Assembly (NCBI GenBank): GCA_028818225.1
Contig: JAPPOG010000004.1
Span: 62,001 to 126,000, forward strand
Direction: 5' to 3'
Source: Gammaproteobacteria bacterium
Lineage (GTDB): Bacteria; Pseudomonadota; Gammaproteobacteria; Pseudomonadales; Pseudohongiellaceae
Length of the DNA: 64,000 nt
The translations under genes were made by a program, and so were the position numbers. Under the pieces are notes generated by a model that did not search any database, was not told where the DNA came from, and was given only the letters and a program-made list of their open reading frames with translations. This document shows, piece by piece, positions 1 through 10,053 of this stretch. Numbering within the stretch: position 1 is the first letter of the stretch; every line of letters begins with the position of its first letter.

Positions 1-1
1 A

Positions 2-1234
2 CTCGGTGCCACGGTACCTTTCACTTTTCATTCTGCATCCGCAGCAGAACCCTATACCGGGCCATTTTACATATCCCTGGCGGCAATCGGCGGTTGGGAT
101 GTCACGAGTTTCTGTGATCCCAAAACCAATCAGGCAGGTCAACGGACAATTAACACCTGGGCAGATACTGCAGAAATTCAGCAAGCAGGTAATATAAGCT
201 ATGCGCCGGTCGCTGATAATGAGGCATTCTTCGAGCGCTTTTACCGGGACATGCTGGTAATTAATGGTATCGATACGCAAACAAACTCTCATGATGATGG
301 TCGGCGCCATACCTGGAGTGGCCGTATAGGTTTCGGTTATCCCAGTTTCGGCGCCATCGCCTCCAGTGCCATCGCACCGGATCTGCCTTTATCCCTGGTT
401 CATGCTAATGGCTACAGTGAAACCGCTGGTATTGCTCGATTCAGTCGTCTACAGAATCCAGACTTAATCAGTAACCTTGTTAACGATGCCAGTGTCCAGG
501 TAGGTAACGAAAGCTATAACCTTTTCACTTCAAACGAGATCAGTTTGATCGAGCAATATCAAACGGAACGATTGGATCGTCTGATGGCAAGCAATTCCCT
601 GATACCACGCCAAGAGAAAGGCATGAACAATCTTTATCTTGCCAACAGCACCAGAGACGACTTGGACGCCTTTGCAGTTTTGTTACCGGACAATTTTGAA
701 ACCGACAATGATTATCGCGCGGCTGAGCTTGCTTTGCTGGCTTATCAGTCCGGATTGTGTGTCGCAGCCCAGCTTGGCTTTAATGGCTTTGATACGCATC
801 AGACCCATGACGAGGATCATTTTGGACCGCTGGCTAAACTTACTGGCCTGGTTGGCTTTATTTTCGACAAGGCAGAACAAGGCGGCTTTGCTGACAGGAT
901 CGTGCTGACTATGGGCTCCGATTTTGGCAGAACACCTTATTACAATGCTGGTGGTGGTAAAGATCACTGGCCAATCGGCAGTGCAATTTTTATCCAGCAG
1001 GGCGCCCCATGGGGCAACCGAGTAGTTGGTGCAACGGATGAAGGGCATAATGCCTTCAATATCAATCCCACTAGCCTTATGGTTGATGGTTCATCCAGCG
1101 GTGTACGTCTTGAGCCTAAGCATTTGCAACAGGCGATGCGACAGCTCGGTGGAGTTGATCAATCCAGTATTGCGCAATTATTTCCATTGAACGCTGAAGA
1201 TGTAGATTTCTTTAATCCATCACTGCAAACCTAA
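2..1234 (+). CDS. DUF1501-family exported protein, 5' end outside window
   Basis: Frame 2 is open from the window edge (LGATVPFTFHSASAAEPYTGPFYISLAAIGGWDVTSFCDPK...) into ORF 251..1234; GGWDxTxxCDP and HWPxGSA-type motifs typical of DUF1501. Confidence 0.8.
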   Translation, partial: LGATVPFTFHSASAAEPYTGPFYISLAAIGGWDVTSFCDPKTNQAGQRTINTWADTAEIQQAGNISYAPVADNEAFFERFYRDMLVINGIDTQTNSHDDGRRHTWSGRIGFGYPSFGAIASSAIAPDLPLSLVHANGYSETAGIARFSRLQNPDLISNLVNDASVQVGNESYNLFTSNEISLIEQYQTERLDRLMASNSLIPRQEKGMNNLYLANSTRDDLDAFAVLLPDNFETDNDYRAAELALLAYQSGLCVAAQLGFNGFDTHQTHDEDHFGPLAKLTGLVGFIFDKAEQGGFADRIVLTMGSDFGRTPYYNAGGGKDHWPIGSAIFIQQGAPWGNRVVGATDEGHNAFNINPTSLMVDGSSSGVRLEPKHLQQAMRQLGGVDQSSIAQLFPLNAEDVDFFNPSLQT

Positions 1235-1407
1235 GGATAAGGCTTAGTAAATTTCTTTCATCAAGTTTGTGGTAATTTTAAAGGGGCCATGCGGCACCCT
1301 GGTATGAGCAGTGTGCATATGAAATAAAATGACAAGTGCTGTCACCACGAGACATTTACCGCAGATGACATTTAGGGCTACAGGCTTTTAAATACAGCCT
1401 GCAAATT

Positions 1408-1812
1408 TTGTTAGGCAAAGTAGTAATGCCAAAAATCGAATCGTTTATCGATCGTTCAATTGGTTTAACTGTAATTACGATCTACGGCGAAGTCTTTCCT
1501 CTCGATTTAATCAAAGTTATTGATCATTACCTTAAAGGCGACAGAACTAATCTGGTTTTGTTCGACTTTTCTGATGCGCTGTTACGCGCTACGGAACCTG
1601 AATATCCACGTAAGATTCTTGCTGAAGGCGAGTGTTATTCACGCAGGGGTGATCACAAGGCTTTCGTTTTTCCAATGCCAGTGAAAAAAAATCTAAAGCC
1701 TTTCTTGGGAGAGTATTGTCAGACAGAAGCACACGAGTCGAACCTCGACATATTCAATAACCTGATTGATGCAAATAAATGGCTAATAGACGCCAAGGAA
1801 GCCCATCGCTAA
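1408..1812 (+). CDS. Hypothetical protein, STAS/SpoIIAA-like fold possible
   Basis: 134 aa ORF; alternative ATG at 1426. Confidence 0.55.
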   Translation: MLGKVVMPKIESFIDRSIGLTVITIYGEVFPLDLIKVIDHYLKGDRTNLVLFDFSDALLRATEPEYPRKILAEGECYSRRGDHKAFVFPMPVKKNLKPFLGEYCQTEAHESNLDIFNNLIDANKWLIDAKEAHR

Positions 1813-1937
1813 CGAGCTGCTCGGCCTACGTAACCCTGAAAGGTGCGCTCAATAAAGTCATCAACTCCCGGCACGAATAGCACTGCAAGCACAGTGACTA
1901 CCAAAGCGATCGCTAGCCCCCAATAAAAGTATTTCAT
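1809..1937 (-). CDS. Small single-TM protein (42 aa)
   Basis: Not in ORF track; MKYFYWGLAIALVVTVLAVLFVPGVDDFIERTFQGYVGRAAR*; one clear TM segment. Confidence 0.5.
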   Translation of the reverse strand: MKYFYWGLAIALVVTVLAVLFVPGVDDFIERTFQGYVGRAAR

Positions 1938-1951
1938 AAGACTCTCTCTGT

Positions 1952-2470
1952 CTAACGTCTCGGTGCCGCTTCGAATAACCAGACATCGCCGTTTTCTATA
2001 GCAGCTGGCGTGGTTTGTGATGGATACTTCGCAGTGATTGCGGCTGCAATATCAACCAATTCCGGGCCAGTCTGAATGCGATGGAGCTGGCGCTCATAGC
2101 GGATACCATCGATGCGTAACATTGCCAAACCATTGCGTTCTGCCTGAAGTGGCCATTGTTTCCACATTCTTCCAACCGTTGTACCCATGTAACCCGACCA
2201 GACATAGAGTTTGCCATTGGCTTCCGCGGTCCAGATTGTGCGCGAAGCCGGTGGATCATAGAGCTGCAATTCTATAGTGGGAATGTCGGAAACAAAACTC
2301 CAGTCCGGTTCGGGACCAGAATAGAGCACACCTTCTTCTAGTGGTCCGCCAGAGAAGACAAAATTTGACCCATCAGAAAGACGTTGCTTAACCGCTGCAG
2401 TTGATACTGCTGTAAAAGGAATTAGCAGTAAGCCAAGAATTACGATGATTGCATTTTTGACGATTTGCAT
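1952..2470 (-). CDS. Hypothetical exported protein
   Basis: 172 aa ORF with N-terminal signal-like hydrophobic segment. Confidence 0.6.
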   Translation of the reverse strand: MQIVKNAIIVILGLLLIPFTAVSTAAVKQRLSDGSNFVFSGGPLEEGVLYSGPEPDWSFVSDIPTIELQLYDPPASRTIWTAEANGKLYVWSGYMGTTVGRMWKQWPLQAERNGLAMLRIDGIRYERQLHRIQTGPELVDIAAAITAKYPSQTTPAAIENGDVWLFEAAPRR

Positions 2471-2485
2471 AGTGAGCTCTTCTTA

Positions 2486-2878
2486 TCAGTACATTATGAA
2501 TTCGATTAAATTATTGTCAGGATCCCGCGTATAAATACTCGTGCCTTCGGTACTACCACCATTCATGCCGCCGACTCTGGGAACCGGGCCGAGTTCTACT
2601 TCTGCGTTGGCGGCTTCCAGGACTGATAATAAATCTTCCTGGCTGCCATCCCAAACAAAACAGATGTCTCCGGATCCCGGAACTGCAGTATGCCCGCGGA
2701 GAGTGAATTGCTCGTCTTGCCAGAGCGATGGCATATGAAAATTGATCTTGTTGTTGCCGAAAGTGACGGCCTGGATTCTTCCCTGCTCTACAACACGGCA
2801 ACCCAATGCCGTATAAAACGCCATCATTTCTTCTACCCGTTCCATAGGAACGGAAACATGATCGAAGGAAGTAATCAT
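2486..2878 (-). CDS. VOC/glyoxalase family protein
   Basis: FDHVSVPMERVEEMMAFYTALGCRVVE ... IYTRDPDNNLIEFI. Confidence 0.85.
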   Translation of the reverse strand: MITSFDHVSVPMERVEEMMAFYTALGCRVVEQGRIQAVTFGNNKINFHMPSLWQDEQFTLRGHTAVPGSGDICFVWDGSQEDLLSVLEAANAEVELGPVPRVGGMNGGSTEGTSIYTRDPDNNLIEFIMY

Positions 2879-3024
2879 TTATTTTTGTTATTGGGGTTAC
2901 TGTGTAGCTACAAAGTTAACCCGTTCCAAATGATGCTGCAATTAATAGTGGTATATAAATTAGGAGTAAAAAAGGGTAGCGATTTACGAATCCTCCCTGA
3001 ATTGGTCGCTATTGTAGGGACAAA

Positions 3025-3050
3025 AAAAGGGCTACCGAAGTAGCCCTTTT
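3025..3050 (-). terminator. Rho-independent terminator (may act on both strands)
   Basis: aaaagggcta-ccgaag-tagccctttt, 10-bp perfect stem downstream of the TonB receptor. Confidence 0.75.
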
Positions 3051-3094
3051 CTGTATCAGTTCTGATCTAAACGATCAGATCTAATCCGTTTGAT

Positions 3095-5698
3095 TTAGAA
3101 ATCAACGGTGACTCGACCATAGTAGTAAGCACCATGCCAGTCCATAGCGATACCGGACTCGTATAGACGTCCACAGCAAGTATCACCGATTTCACCCTTG
3201 TCTGGGTACTCGTCGAAGATGTTACGAGCACCGCCTGAGATGCGCCATGTATCGTTGATCTGATACTGAGCTTCCAGGTCGACATACCACATACCATCAT
3301 ACTTCTGACGACGACTAGTACCGGAGTTAGCGTTTTCCCACTCACCCCAGTAGCTTGCACGAGCAATCAGATTCAGGTTGTTAACTTCATGAGTCGCAGT
3401 GAACACACCACGCCAGTTTGGATCGTAGTTTACGAAGTCAAACCGTGCTTCTTCATTACGGAAGGCGCTAGGATCTGACTCATAGTCCTTCTTGTTGTAA
3501 TTCAAAGCTGCAGACAATGTAGTTGTACCGTTATCCGAATTAATCGGTAAGCTCGCAACTAAATCAACACCTTCTGATGAGATGTCAAAACCATTGGCGA
3601 AGTAGAAAACACCACCGATGGAATTGGCGCCCGCGACTCCCGCAGCATCAAGCTTAAGGAAGTTATCATAGGCACTACCTGAGGTAGGATCTGTAGATAC
3701 ATCACGAGTCGAGATCGCCCAAGTAGCGTCATCGAGTTCGATTCGATACCAGTCCACGGTCAGGTCGATATCACCTATGTTGGCGGTCAAACCTAAGGTG
3801 TAGTTGGTAGAAGTCTCTGGCTCAAGAGGTGAGGCTCCAAGTGCCTGTGCTACTGGACCACCAGCCGGGAACAGACCGGTCGCTACAGGAAAACCGTTAG
3901 GTAATCGAGTAGAAACGTTGATCGTACCTTGCTGACCAGGAGTCGGTGCACGGAAACCAGTACCAATTGATCCACGGATACCAACGTTATCGTTCACGCT
4001 GTAACGACCGGCGACCTTGGCAACAAGCTCTGAATCGAAATCATCGTAATCTTCGTAACGTACTGCACCCTGTAGGAACATACGGTCAGTTACGTCGGCA
4101 CTCAAGTCTGCATACAAACCAAATGAACTACGCTCATAAACCTCAGAGAATTGTGGCGAGTAACCCGGGAAACCGTTAGATCCTACACCTACTACAGTGA
4201 AAGCAGGATCGTTAGGATCGGCACAGTTCAATGTTGAACCATTTGCGATAACTGCAGCACCAGCAGCTGTAGGCATTGTGCCGTCACAGAATCCAAATGG
4301 ATCAGATAGTGAGTGAGGACCTGCGAAGTAAGAATCTAATTCACCTTCGACCACTTCATAAGACTCATCCATGTAGCTGGCGCCGAAGGCAAGCAACAAT
4401 GGGCTGGCCAGATCTCCTGAGTTGGCAAACTCATAGGTGAAATCTGCCTGGAATTGAGTCTCTTCGTTGATCAAATCACCCGGTCGGAATGACTGCGGGG
4501 ATGCACGGCCCATGGAAGGGTTAATGGTGTTCTTCAGTGTATATTCGATCTCACTTTCACCGCGACGAGCGCTGAGGTCATAAGTAAGGCCGTTGTCCCA
4601 CTCACCACGAACACCACCCAGGAATGAGAAGTCATAAACTTCACCAAAGAATCTAGGTGTAAAACCACCAGGGTATTTTTCCAGAGGGCTGTAGATACCG
4701 CCGTCTGCTTCCCGCAGGTCTTCAATAGTGCCGTTGCCTGAGTATCGATAGAAGAAGCTGCCGTCAGATTCACTTTCGGAATAGTTACCGAAGGCATAGA
4801 CCTCAGTATCAGCATCGATGCGATAGGCTGAATTGTAGAAGAAGCGTGCAGCTTCCTGGTTTGGTTGGCCCCATGGCTGTACTACGTCGCCATCGCCGAT
4901 GTTGGCGTTAGCTAATCCTGCCTGGTAAGAACCAGTTACATAGGAGCTAAGTGGGTAATCGCCATTCGGATCAACACAAGCCCAGCTTTCACAGTACTGC
5001 TCGGATCTGATTGCCGCATCTGCTTCATAGAACTCGGCTGAAAGGTTAATAAAACCGTCTGCGCCCAAAGGCAGGCCCCAGTTAGCCTGGACGGTGTTAC
5101 TGGTACCGTCGCCTTCACTGTACTCACCAGTGTCCCAGGACACGCTGAAACCTTCGCGGTCTTCCTTCAGGATGAAGTTCAATACACCCGCTATGGCGTC
5201 GGAGCCGTACTGAGAGGAAGCACCATCACGCAGCACTTCGATATTAGCTAGCGCGATTGAAGGAATAGTTGCTATATCAGGGCCCTGTGTACCGGAACCA
5301 CCAATAGATACCAATGCTGCACGGTGACGTCTCTTTGAATTAACCAAGACAAGAGTCTTATCGGTTGGTAATCCTCTGAGTTCGGCTGGGCGAATGAATG
5401 AGGCACCATCGCTAATCGGCTGACGTCCAAGTGTGAAAGAGGGTACCAATGTCTTCAGGATGTCGTTGGTATCTGTGTATGAGATTGACCTCAAATCATC
5501 TTCATTGAACACATCTATCGGTACCGGAGAATCGGCTACTGTTCTTGGCCTACCTCGAGCACCAGTGATGACGATTTCTTCCAATTGACCGTCAGCTTCC
5601 TGACCATGGACGATTGGAATGAAACCCACAGGCGCTAGCAAGCCTAGAGTGATAGCAGCGGGTAAAACCCTTTTTGCTAGGTTAGGTCGTTTAATCAT
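3095..5698 (-). CDS. TonB-dependent receptor
   Basis: 867 aa; signal peptide, plug (EEIVITGARGRPRTVADSPVPIDVF), beta-barrel with terminal aromatic (GRVTVDF). Confidence 0.93.
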   Translation of the reverse strand: MIKRPNLAKRVLPAAITLGLLAPVGFIPIVHGQEADGQLEEIVITGARGRPRTVADSPVPIDVFNEDDLRSISYTDTNDILKTLVPSFTLGRQPISDGASFIRPAELRGLPTDKTLVLVNSKRRHRAALVSIGGSGTQGPDIATIPSIALANIEVLRDGASSQYGSDAIAGVLNFILKEDREGFSVSWDTGEYSEGDGTSNTVQANWGLPLGADGFINLSAEFYEADAAIRSEQYCESWACVDPNGDYPLSSYVTGSYQAGLANANIGDGDVVQPWGQPNQEAARFFYNSAYRIDADTEVYAFGNYSESESDGSFFYRYSGNGTIEDLREADGGIYSPLEKYPGGFTPRFFGEVYDFSFLGGVRGEWDNGLTYDLSARRGESEIEYTLKNTINPSMGRASPQSFRPGDLINEETQFQADFTYEFANSGDLASPLLLAFGASYMDESYEVVEGELDSYFAGPHSLSDPFGFCDGTMPTAAGAAVIANGSTLNCADPNDPAFTVVGVGSNGFPGYSPQFSEVYERSSFGLYADLSADVTDRMFLQGAVRYEDYDDFDSELVAKVAGRYSVNDNVGIRGSIGTGFRAPTPGQQGTINVSTRLPNGFPVATGLFPAGGPVAQALGASPLEPETSTNYTLGLTANIGDIDLTVDWYRIELDDATWAISTRDVSTDPTSGSAYDNFLKLDAAGVAGANSIGGVFYFANGFDISSEGVDLVASLPINSDNGTTTLSAALNYNKKDYESDPSAFRNEEARFDFVNYDPNWRGVFTATHEVNNLNLIARASYWGEWENANSGTSRRQKYDGMWYVDLEAQYQINDTWRISGGARNIFDEYPDKGEIGDTCCGRLYESGIAMDWHGAYYYGRVTVDF

Positions 5699-6118
5699 TT
5701 ACTTCCCCTTACAAGTATTACTTTATTGAGTTAAATAAGCCCGTTATTGAGCCTATTAAGCTCGTTTTCTAAACGAGGCGTTCGAAAGGACGGGAGCAGG
5801 GAAATCTGCGTGTTTCCCCCCTGACTCACAATCGTGTGTGAAGCATAATTTTACTGCTGCAAAATGTCCACAGCAGAACCACGTATATCGGGCATTTCGG
5901 CGTGTTTTTAAGGACTTTTTGCACTGTTTTCCGGGCATAGGCAGCACTTTTTGGAAAACCACTAAATGCGGGACTATTTTTTATGGCACCCACCATATAT
6001 TGATTAAATTTTGAATAGCCAGGATGTGAGAATATAACCCCAAATTAGCTGTTTCCGTGTAAGCTAGCTAAATATTGCTATTCATGCGCCTAGAGGTGCC
6101 TGCCAGGGAGAGTCAGAG

Positions 6119-6610
6119 ATGACGTCGAAACTTGATCCAGGAGCACTTTTTCCGAGTCTAAATTTGACTCTCTACGGAGGAAATTCCCTCAAAATTCCGG
6201 AGGACCTTGATAGCTCCATGACTCTGGTACTGGTTTACAGGGGGCACTGGTGACCCTATTGTCGCCGGCTGTTAGCTGGCTATGAGGCGCGCCGTGAAGC
6301 GTTTGCCGAACAGGGTGTTAAAATTATTGCCGGCTCAGTGGACGATGCAGAAAAGACAGCATCCATCGCCGAGGGCCTGCATTTTCCGGTGGCCATCAAT
6401 ATGACCAGGGAAGACGGCGATGCTTTGGGTTCCTGGTGGGAAGAACAGCGCCAGATAATTCAACCCAGTGAATTCCTGCTGTCTGGCAGCGGCAAGGTAA
6501 TGATCTCCATGTATTCCAACGGGCCAATCGGGCGCATGGACCCGGAAGAAACTCTTTCATTAGTGAAGTATTTGAATGCGCAGCGAGCTAAGGCCAAGTC
6601 AGCCTCATAG
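6119..6610 (+). CDS. Peroxiredoxin-like (AhpC/TSA, thioredoxin-fold) selenoprotein candidate, Sec at codon 45 (TGA 6251-6253)
   Basis: Single frame: MTSKLDPGALFPSLNLTLYGGNSLKIPEDLDSSMTLVLVYRGHW-U-PYCRRLLAGYEARREAFAEQGVKIIAGSVDDAEKTASIAEGLHFPVAINMTREDGDALGSWW...GPIGRMDPEETLSLVKYL; TGA replaces the first Cys of the CPYC motif. Confidence 0.8.
6264..6280 (+). promoter_or_regulatory. Candidate bacterial SECIS element
   Basis: gccggc-tgtta-gctggc: 6-bp stem (one G-U), 5-nt loop with G at position 2; loop begins 16 nt after the TGA. Confidence 0.65.
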
Positions 6611-6678
6611 TTCTGCAGGAGATATTTTTCAAACAGGAAATTCGTGCTCTAAAGCTACAGAGATTAAGGGGAAAGATT

Positions 6679-7050
6679 ATGACAACAATTATCGCATTTC
6701 TGGCAGTGGCTATGGTCATGGCAGGAGTAATCTTGCTGATATCGCCTGCTTTGCTCATGGAATTCATTCAGGAAAATGCCAGCAAGCCGAGCTTGCGAGC
6801 ATCTGCTGTTGCCATTCGCGTCGTCTTCGGCGCAGCTTTACTCATGGAAGCTGCAGATTCCCGTTTCCCTTATATCGTTGGCTTCATTGGGGCAATTGCG
6901 CTGATTGCTGCGATAGTAATCGCAGCAGTGCCAAAAGCTAGCGCCGAAGAATTCGCCATGCGAATAAGCAGTATGCCTGCTATGTTTATGCGCTTTGGGG
7001 GTCTGGCTTGTTTCGTGTTTGCGTGGTTCTTGGTTTACGCGATTCTTTAG
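6679..7050 (+). CDS. Hypothetical membrane protein (four TM segments)
   Basis: 123 aa strongly hydrophobic ORF. Confidence 0.65.
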   Translation: MTTIIAFLAVAMVMAGVILLISPALLMEFIQENASKPSLRASAVAIRVVFGAALLMEAADSRFPYIVGFIGAIALIAAIVIAAVPKASAEEFAMRISSMPAMFMRFGGLACFVFAWFLVYAIL

Positions 7051-7062
7051 GCTTGTGGACTT

Positions 7063-8238
7063 TCAGAGTTGAAAATCGGGATTTTCTTTTGATCCAGTTA
7101 CCTTTCGAATCTCTAGCTTCGTGCAATTATTAAATTGCATGAAGCGTTTTAGTTCACTTTTCATAGACTGCATTACCGACGCAGGATTCCTGATACCTTT
7201 TTCCAATTGCAAGTGCAGTAGCTGAAGTGTGCGTGTTTTGCGTACTGTCTTTGCATCCAGGCGTCCGACCAACTTGTTTTTATGCAAAAGGGGCAGGCAA
7301 AAGTAGCCAAACTTACGCTTCTCTTTCTTCACGTAACATTCAATTTGGTAATCAAATCCAAACAAGTCATTAATTCGTTTGCGTTGAATAATGGCATTAT
7401 CGAATGGCGAAAGGATACGAAAAGAAGAGCGTGGACATTGTTGATTACTGCGCGCCAGTGAGGCTGGAGCAGTAAGTTAATCCAATTTATTCACTTTAAC
7501 TTCTCACAAGCTTCCTTCCTCAATCATTTCCAGTGCTGTCTTGCGCATGGCTGGTCCCAGACCTTTGCGCAGATAAGACATTTCATTTAGTTGGCCAAAG
7601 CCATGGGCACGAATAAAGCTCGAGATAAGATGGCGACAAAGTTCTTCTTCCGTTGGAACCTTGGTTTCTGCAGAGTCAGGTAACACTCTCTCGGTCAGGT
7701 CATAGACCTTGTGAAAATTATTTCGATAAGCAATCATCAGTTCCCCTTCGATGAATAATTGCTCCAGCGCATGCATTGAAGGTGCGCGTGCCCACATTGC
7801 CTTACTGGTGGGTTTATCGTCGAAATCTTTTGCCGCAAGCGCGCCTTCATTGCGGATTCGATCCAATACATATTTGCAAACTTTTTTATTCTTGGGATAC
7901 CAGTGTGTTTCCCCTGCAGCGATGCGATGCATCATCGGTAGGCTAAAGCGATAGTCGCGCATGGGTAGCAGAGCCAATGCATGAGCCCAGTGTTCGAAGA
8001 TTTTGCCGCTGCGTTGCAGTTTATCGATATGATCAGGCTTAAAGCCATCGACCCGATTCCACAATGTATGCAGGTGCGCACGTTCCACAACTGAGAGAGT
8101 ATCTAATTGAAAATAACCAAGATGCTCAATAGCGTTTAGTGTTGCTTTAATGCCCGAGCCGAAATGACGGCGGCTATTCAATCGCTGATGATCAAGTAGC
8201 AATTTCCTGGCGTTAACCAGGCTTAATGATTCCGTCAT
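7063..8238 (-). pseudogene. Winged-helix DNA-glycosylase-like protein (YcaQ/AlkX-like), two in-frame stops
   Basis: ORFs 7504..8238 and 7063..7365 are in one frame; the joining sequence (EGSL*EVKVNKLD*LTAPASLARSNQQCPRSSFRILSPFDNAIIQRKRINDLFGFDYQIE) carries a TGA (7504-7506) and a TAA (7477-7479). Confidence 0.8.
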
Positions 8239-8244
8239 TGACTA

Positions 8245-10053
8245 TTAGTCAGGAAGGGAGAATACAAACAGCGTGTGGCCCACATTGGAAACGCCAGTTA
8301 ATGCACTAAGCCCCAACTGACCGGCATGCTGCGCTGCCGCCTGGGTGCCGCTGGGAGCAAATACGGCAACATACTGCCTGCCATCGACGGCATAGGAAAT
8401 CGGAGCCATGTCGCTGGCACCGTTTAATATAGTTTGCCAGAGAGTTTCACCAGTCCATTGATCGATGGCATGAAAGCGACGATTAGTATCGGCCGCAAAC
8501 AACAATCCACCACCGGTAGTTAACATGCCGTATAGAGGAGTCTCTCGTTCCAGCCTCCACAATGATTTTCCGGTTGCAACATCGATGGCTTCCGGTTGCC
8601 CCAGATATCCGGCTGGCGTAGGAACTGTTGCTATGTAGGAAGTGTTGTAGCCAGTTTCTAGGGAAGGTTCCAGTGAATTCAGTTTCATAACCGAGCAGGG
8701 GCCATTAAACGCAGGGACATAATAAGCATTGGTCAAGGGGCTATAAGCACCTTGAGGAATTTGTCTGTTCTCACGACAAATAGTTGCTTCATGATTGACA
8801 TCAGCGGTCATGATGGCATCCGGCTCAATGACATAGGCCCCAGTTGTCCCATCATAGCCAGCAATAATGTTCTGGTAGGCAGTGGGACGCGCATAGAGAA
8901 ATTCGCCATTGCTACGGTCGTAGGCATAAAAGATCGCATCTTTTGAAAAGGATCCAATGACTAGCTCCCTGGTCTCGTTAGGGTCTATGTCTGGATTTAT
9001 TCCAAGTGCATCAGGTGGGTCTGGATTGACCGGCGTGTTGACCAGAATGCGATCGTAAACGGCATCATCATTCCACATATCGGAATGGTGTTGCGCCCAC
9101 CAGACCAGTTCGCCGGTGCGGTGATCCAGCGCGACGGTAGAGCCCTGATAAAGCCGATCCGGATATTCACCATTGGTGCCAGCGAGTTCGGGTTGTTGCG
9201 GTGCGCTTGAACCGATGCCGAAAATAAATAGTCCACGATCTTTATCCACGGCGGGAGTCATCCAGGGCGACATATTTCGGCGCCGCTCCAACGGGTACTG
9301 CTGCGGATCATCGCCCCAGGTATTGTGCATGGGATCATCTGCAGTAGGACTGGTAAACCAGCGCCAGAGTAAGGATCCATCTTCAGTGCTGTAAGCTGAC
9401 AGGTGACAGGGATCAGGTGCAGTCCAGGCAGTACAGTTATATGGCACGACTAGGGAGCCACCGAAGGCAACCGGTGCCCCACTGGGTTGCTGGCCTGATT
9501 GGTAATTCATCATGGCAGCTTCCCAGAGCAAGCGACCGTTGCGAGGATCGAGGGCGAACAACATGCCATCGGTAGCATGGGAAATCAGTTTGTCTTCGTA
9601 GATGAAGACACCACGGCCACGGTGCACAGTCAAACGGGTTTCAAATCCAGCAACTGCCGGCGCTAATGGTCTGGAGTACTCCCAGATTAGATCTCCGGTG
9701 GTGGCATCGTGGGCAGAATATTTTTCATTGGAATGACGCACATACATGATGCCGCCGTAAACCGTAGGTTCAACCTGCATGCCATTTGAGCCGGGAGCCG
9801 CCGGTGCAAATTCCCAGGACCAGGCAAGCCTGATTTGATCAACATTATCCCGATTAATCTGATCAAGTGGGCTATACCCCCAATTCTCATAACCACCGCG
9901 CCACATCAGCCAGTCTTCTGGTGCGGGGTTATTTATCATGTCTTGAGACAAGGGTTGAAAATCGATTTCGCGTGGAGACTGACCCTCGCTGACTAAGCTG
10001 AATACTGTTAAGAGAAGCAGCAAGCAGTTGCTGGTCTGTTTATAGTTTTTCAC
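8245..10053 (-). CDS. PQQ-dependent dehydrogenase (quinoprotein)
   Basis: 602 aa; repeated propeller motifs DATTGDLIWEY, DPRNGRLLWEA, DHRTGELVWW, DVATGKSLWR, DQWTGETLWQT. Confidence 0.88.
   Translation of the reverse strand: MKNYKQTSNCLLLLLTVFSLVSEGQSPREIDFQPLSQDMINNPAPEDWLMWRGGYENWGYSPLDQINRDNVDQIRLAWSWEFAPAAPGSNGMQVEPTVYGGIMYVRHSNEKYSAHDATTGDLIWEYSRPLAPAVAGFETRLTVHRGRGVFIYEDKLISHATDGMLFALDPRNGRLLWEAAMMNYQSGQQPSGAPVAFGGSLVVPYNCTAWTAPDPCHLSAYSTEDGSLLWRWFTSPTADDPMHNTWGDDPQQYPLERRRNMSPWMTPAVDKDRGLFIFGIGSSAPQQPELAGTNGEYPDRLYQGSTVALDHRTGELVWWAQHHSDMWNDDAVYDRILVNTPVNPDPPDALGINPDIDPNETRELVIGSFSKDAIFYAYDRSNGEFLYARPTAYQNIIAGYDGTTGAYVIEPDAIMTADVNHEATICRENRQIPQGAYSPLTNAYYVPAFNGPCSVMKLNSLEPSLETGYNTSYIATVPTPAGYLGQPEAIDVATGKSLWRLERETPLYGMLTTGGGLLFAADTNRRFHAIDQWTGETLWQTILNGASDMAPISYAVDGRQYVAVFAPSGTQAAAQHAGQLGLSALTGVSNVGHTLFVFSLPD

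Noticed and set aside
683-1048. Minus-strand ORF inside DUF1501 gene
   Set aside because: Overlaps a clear coding frame, no motif
7477-7506. TGA in the YcaQ-like gene as a second selenocysteine site
   Set aside because: A TAA follows 27 nt later in the same frame and there is no catalytic Cys context
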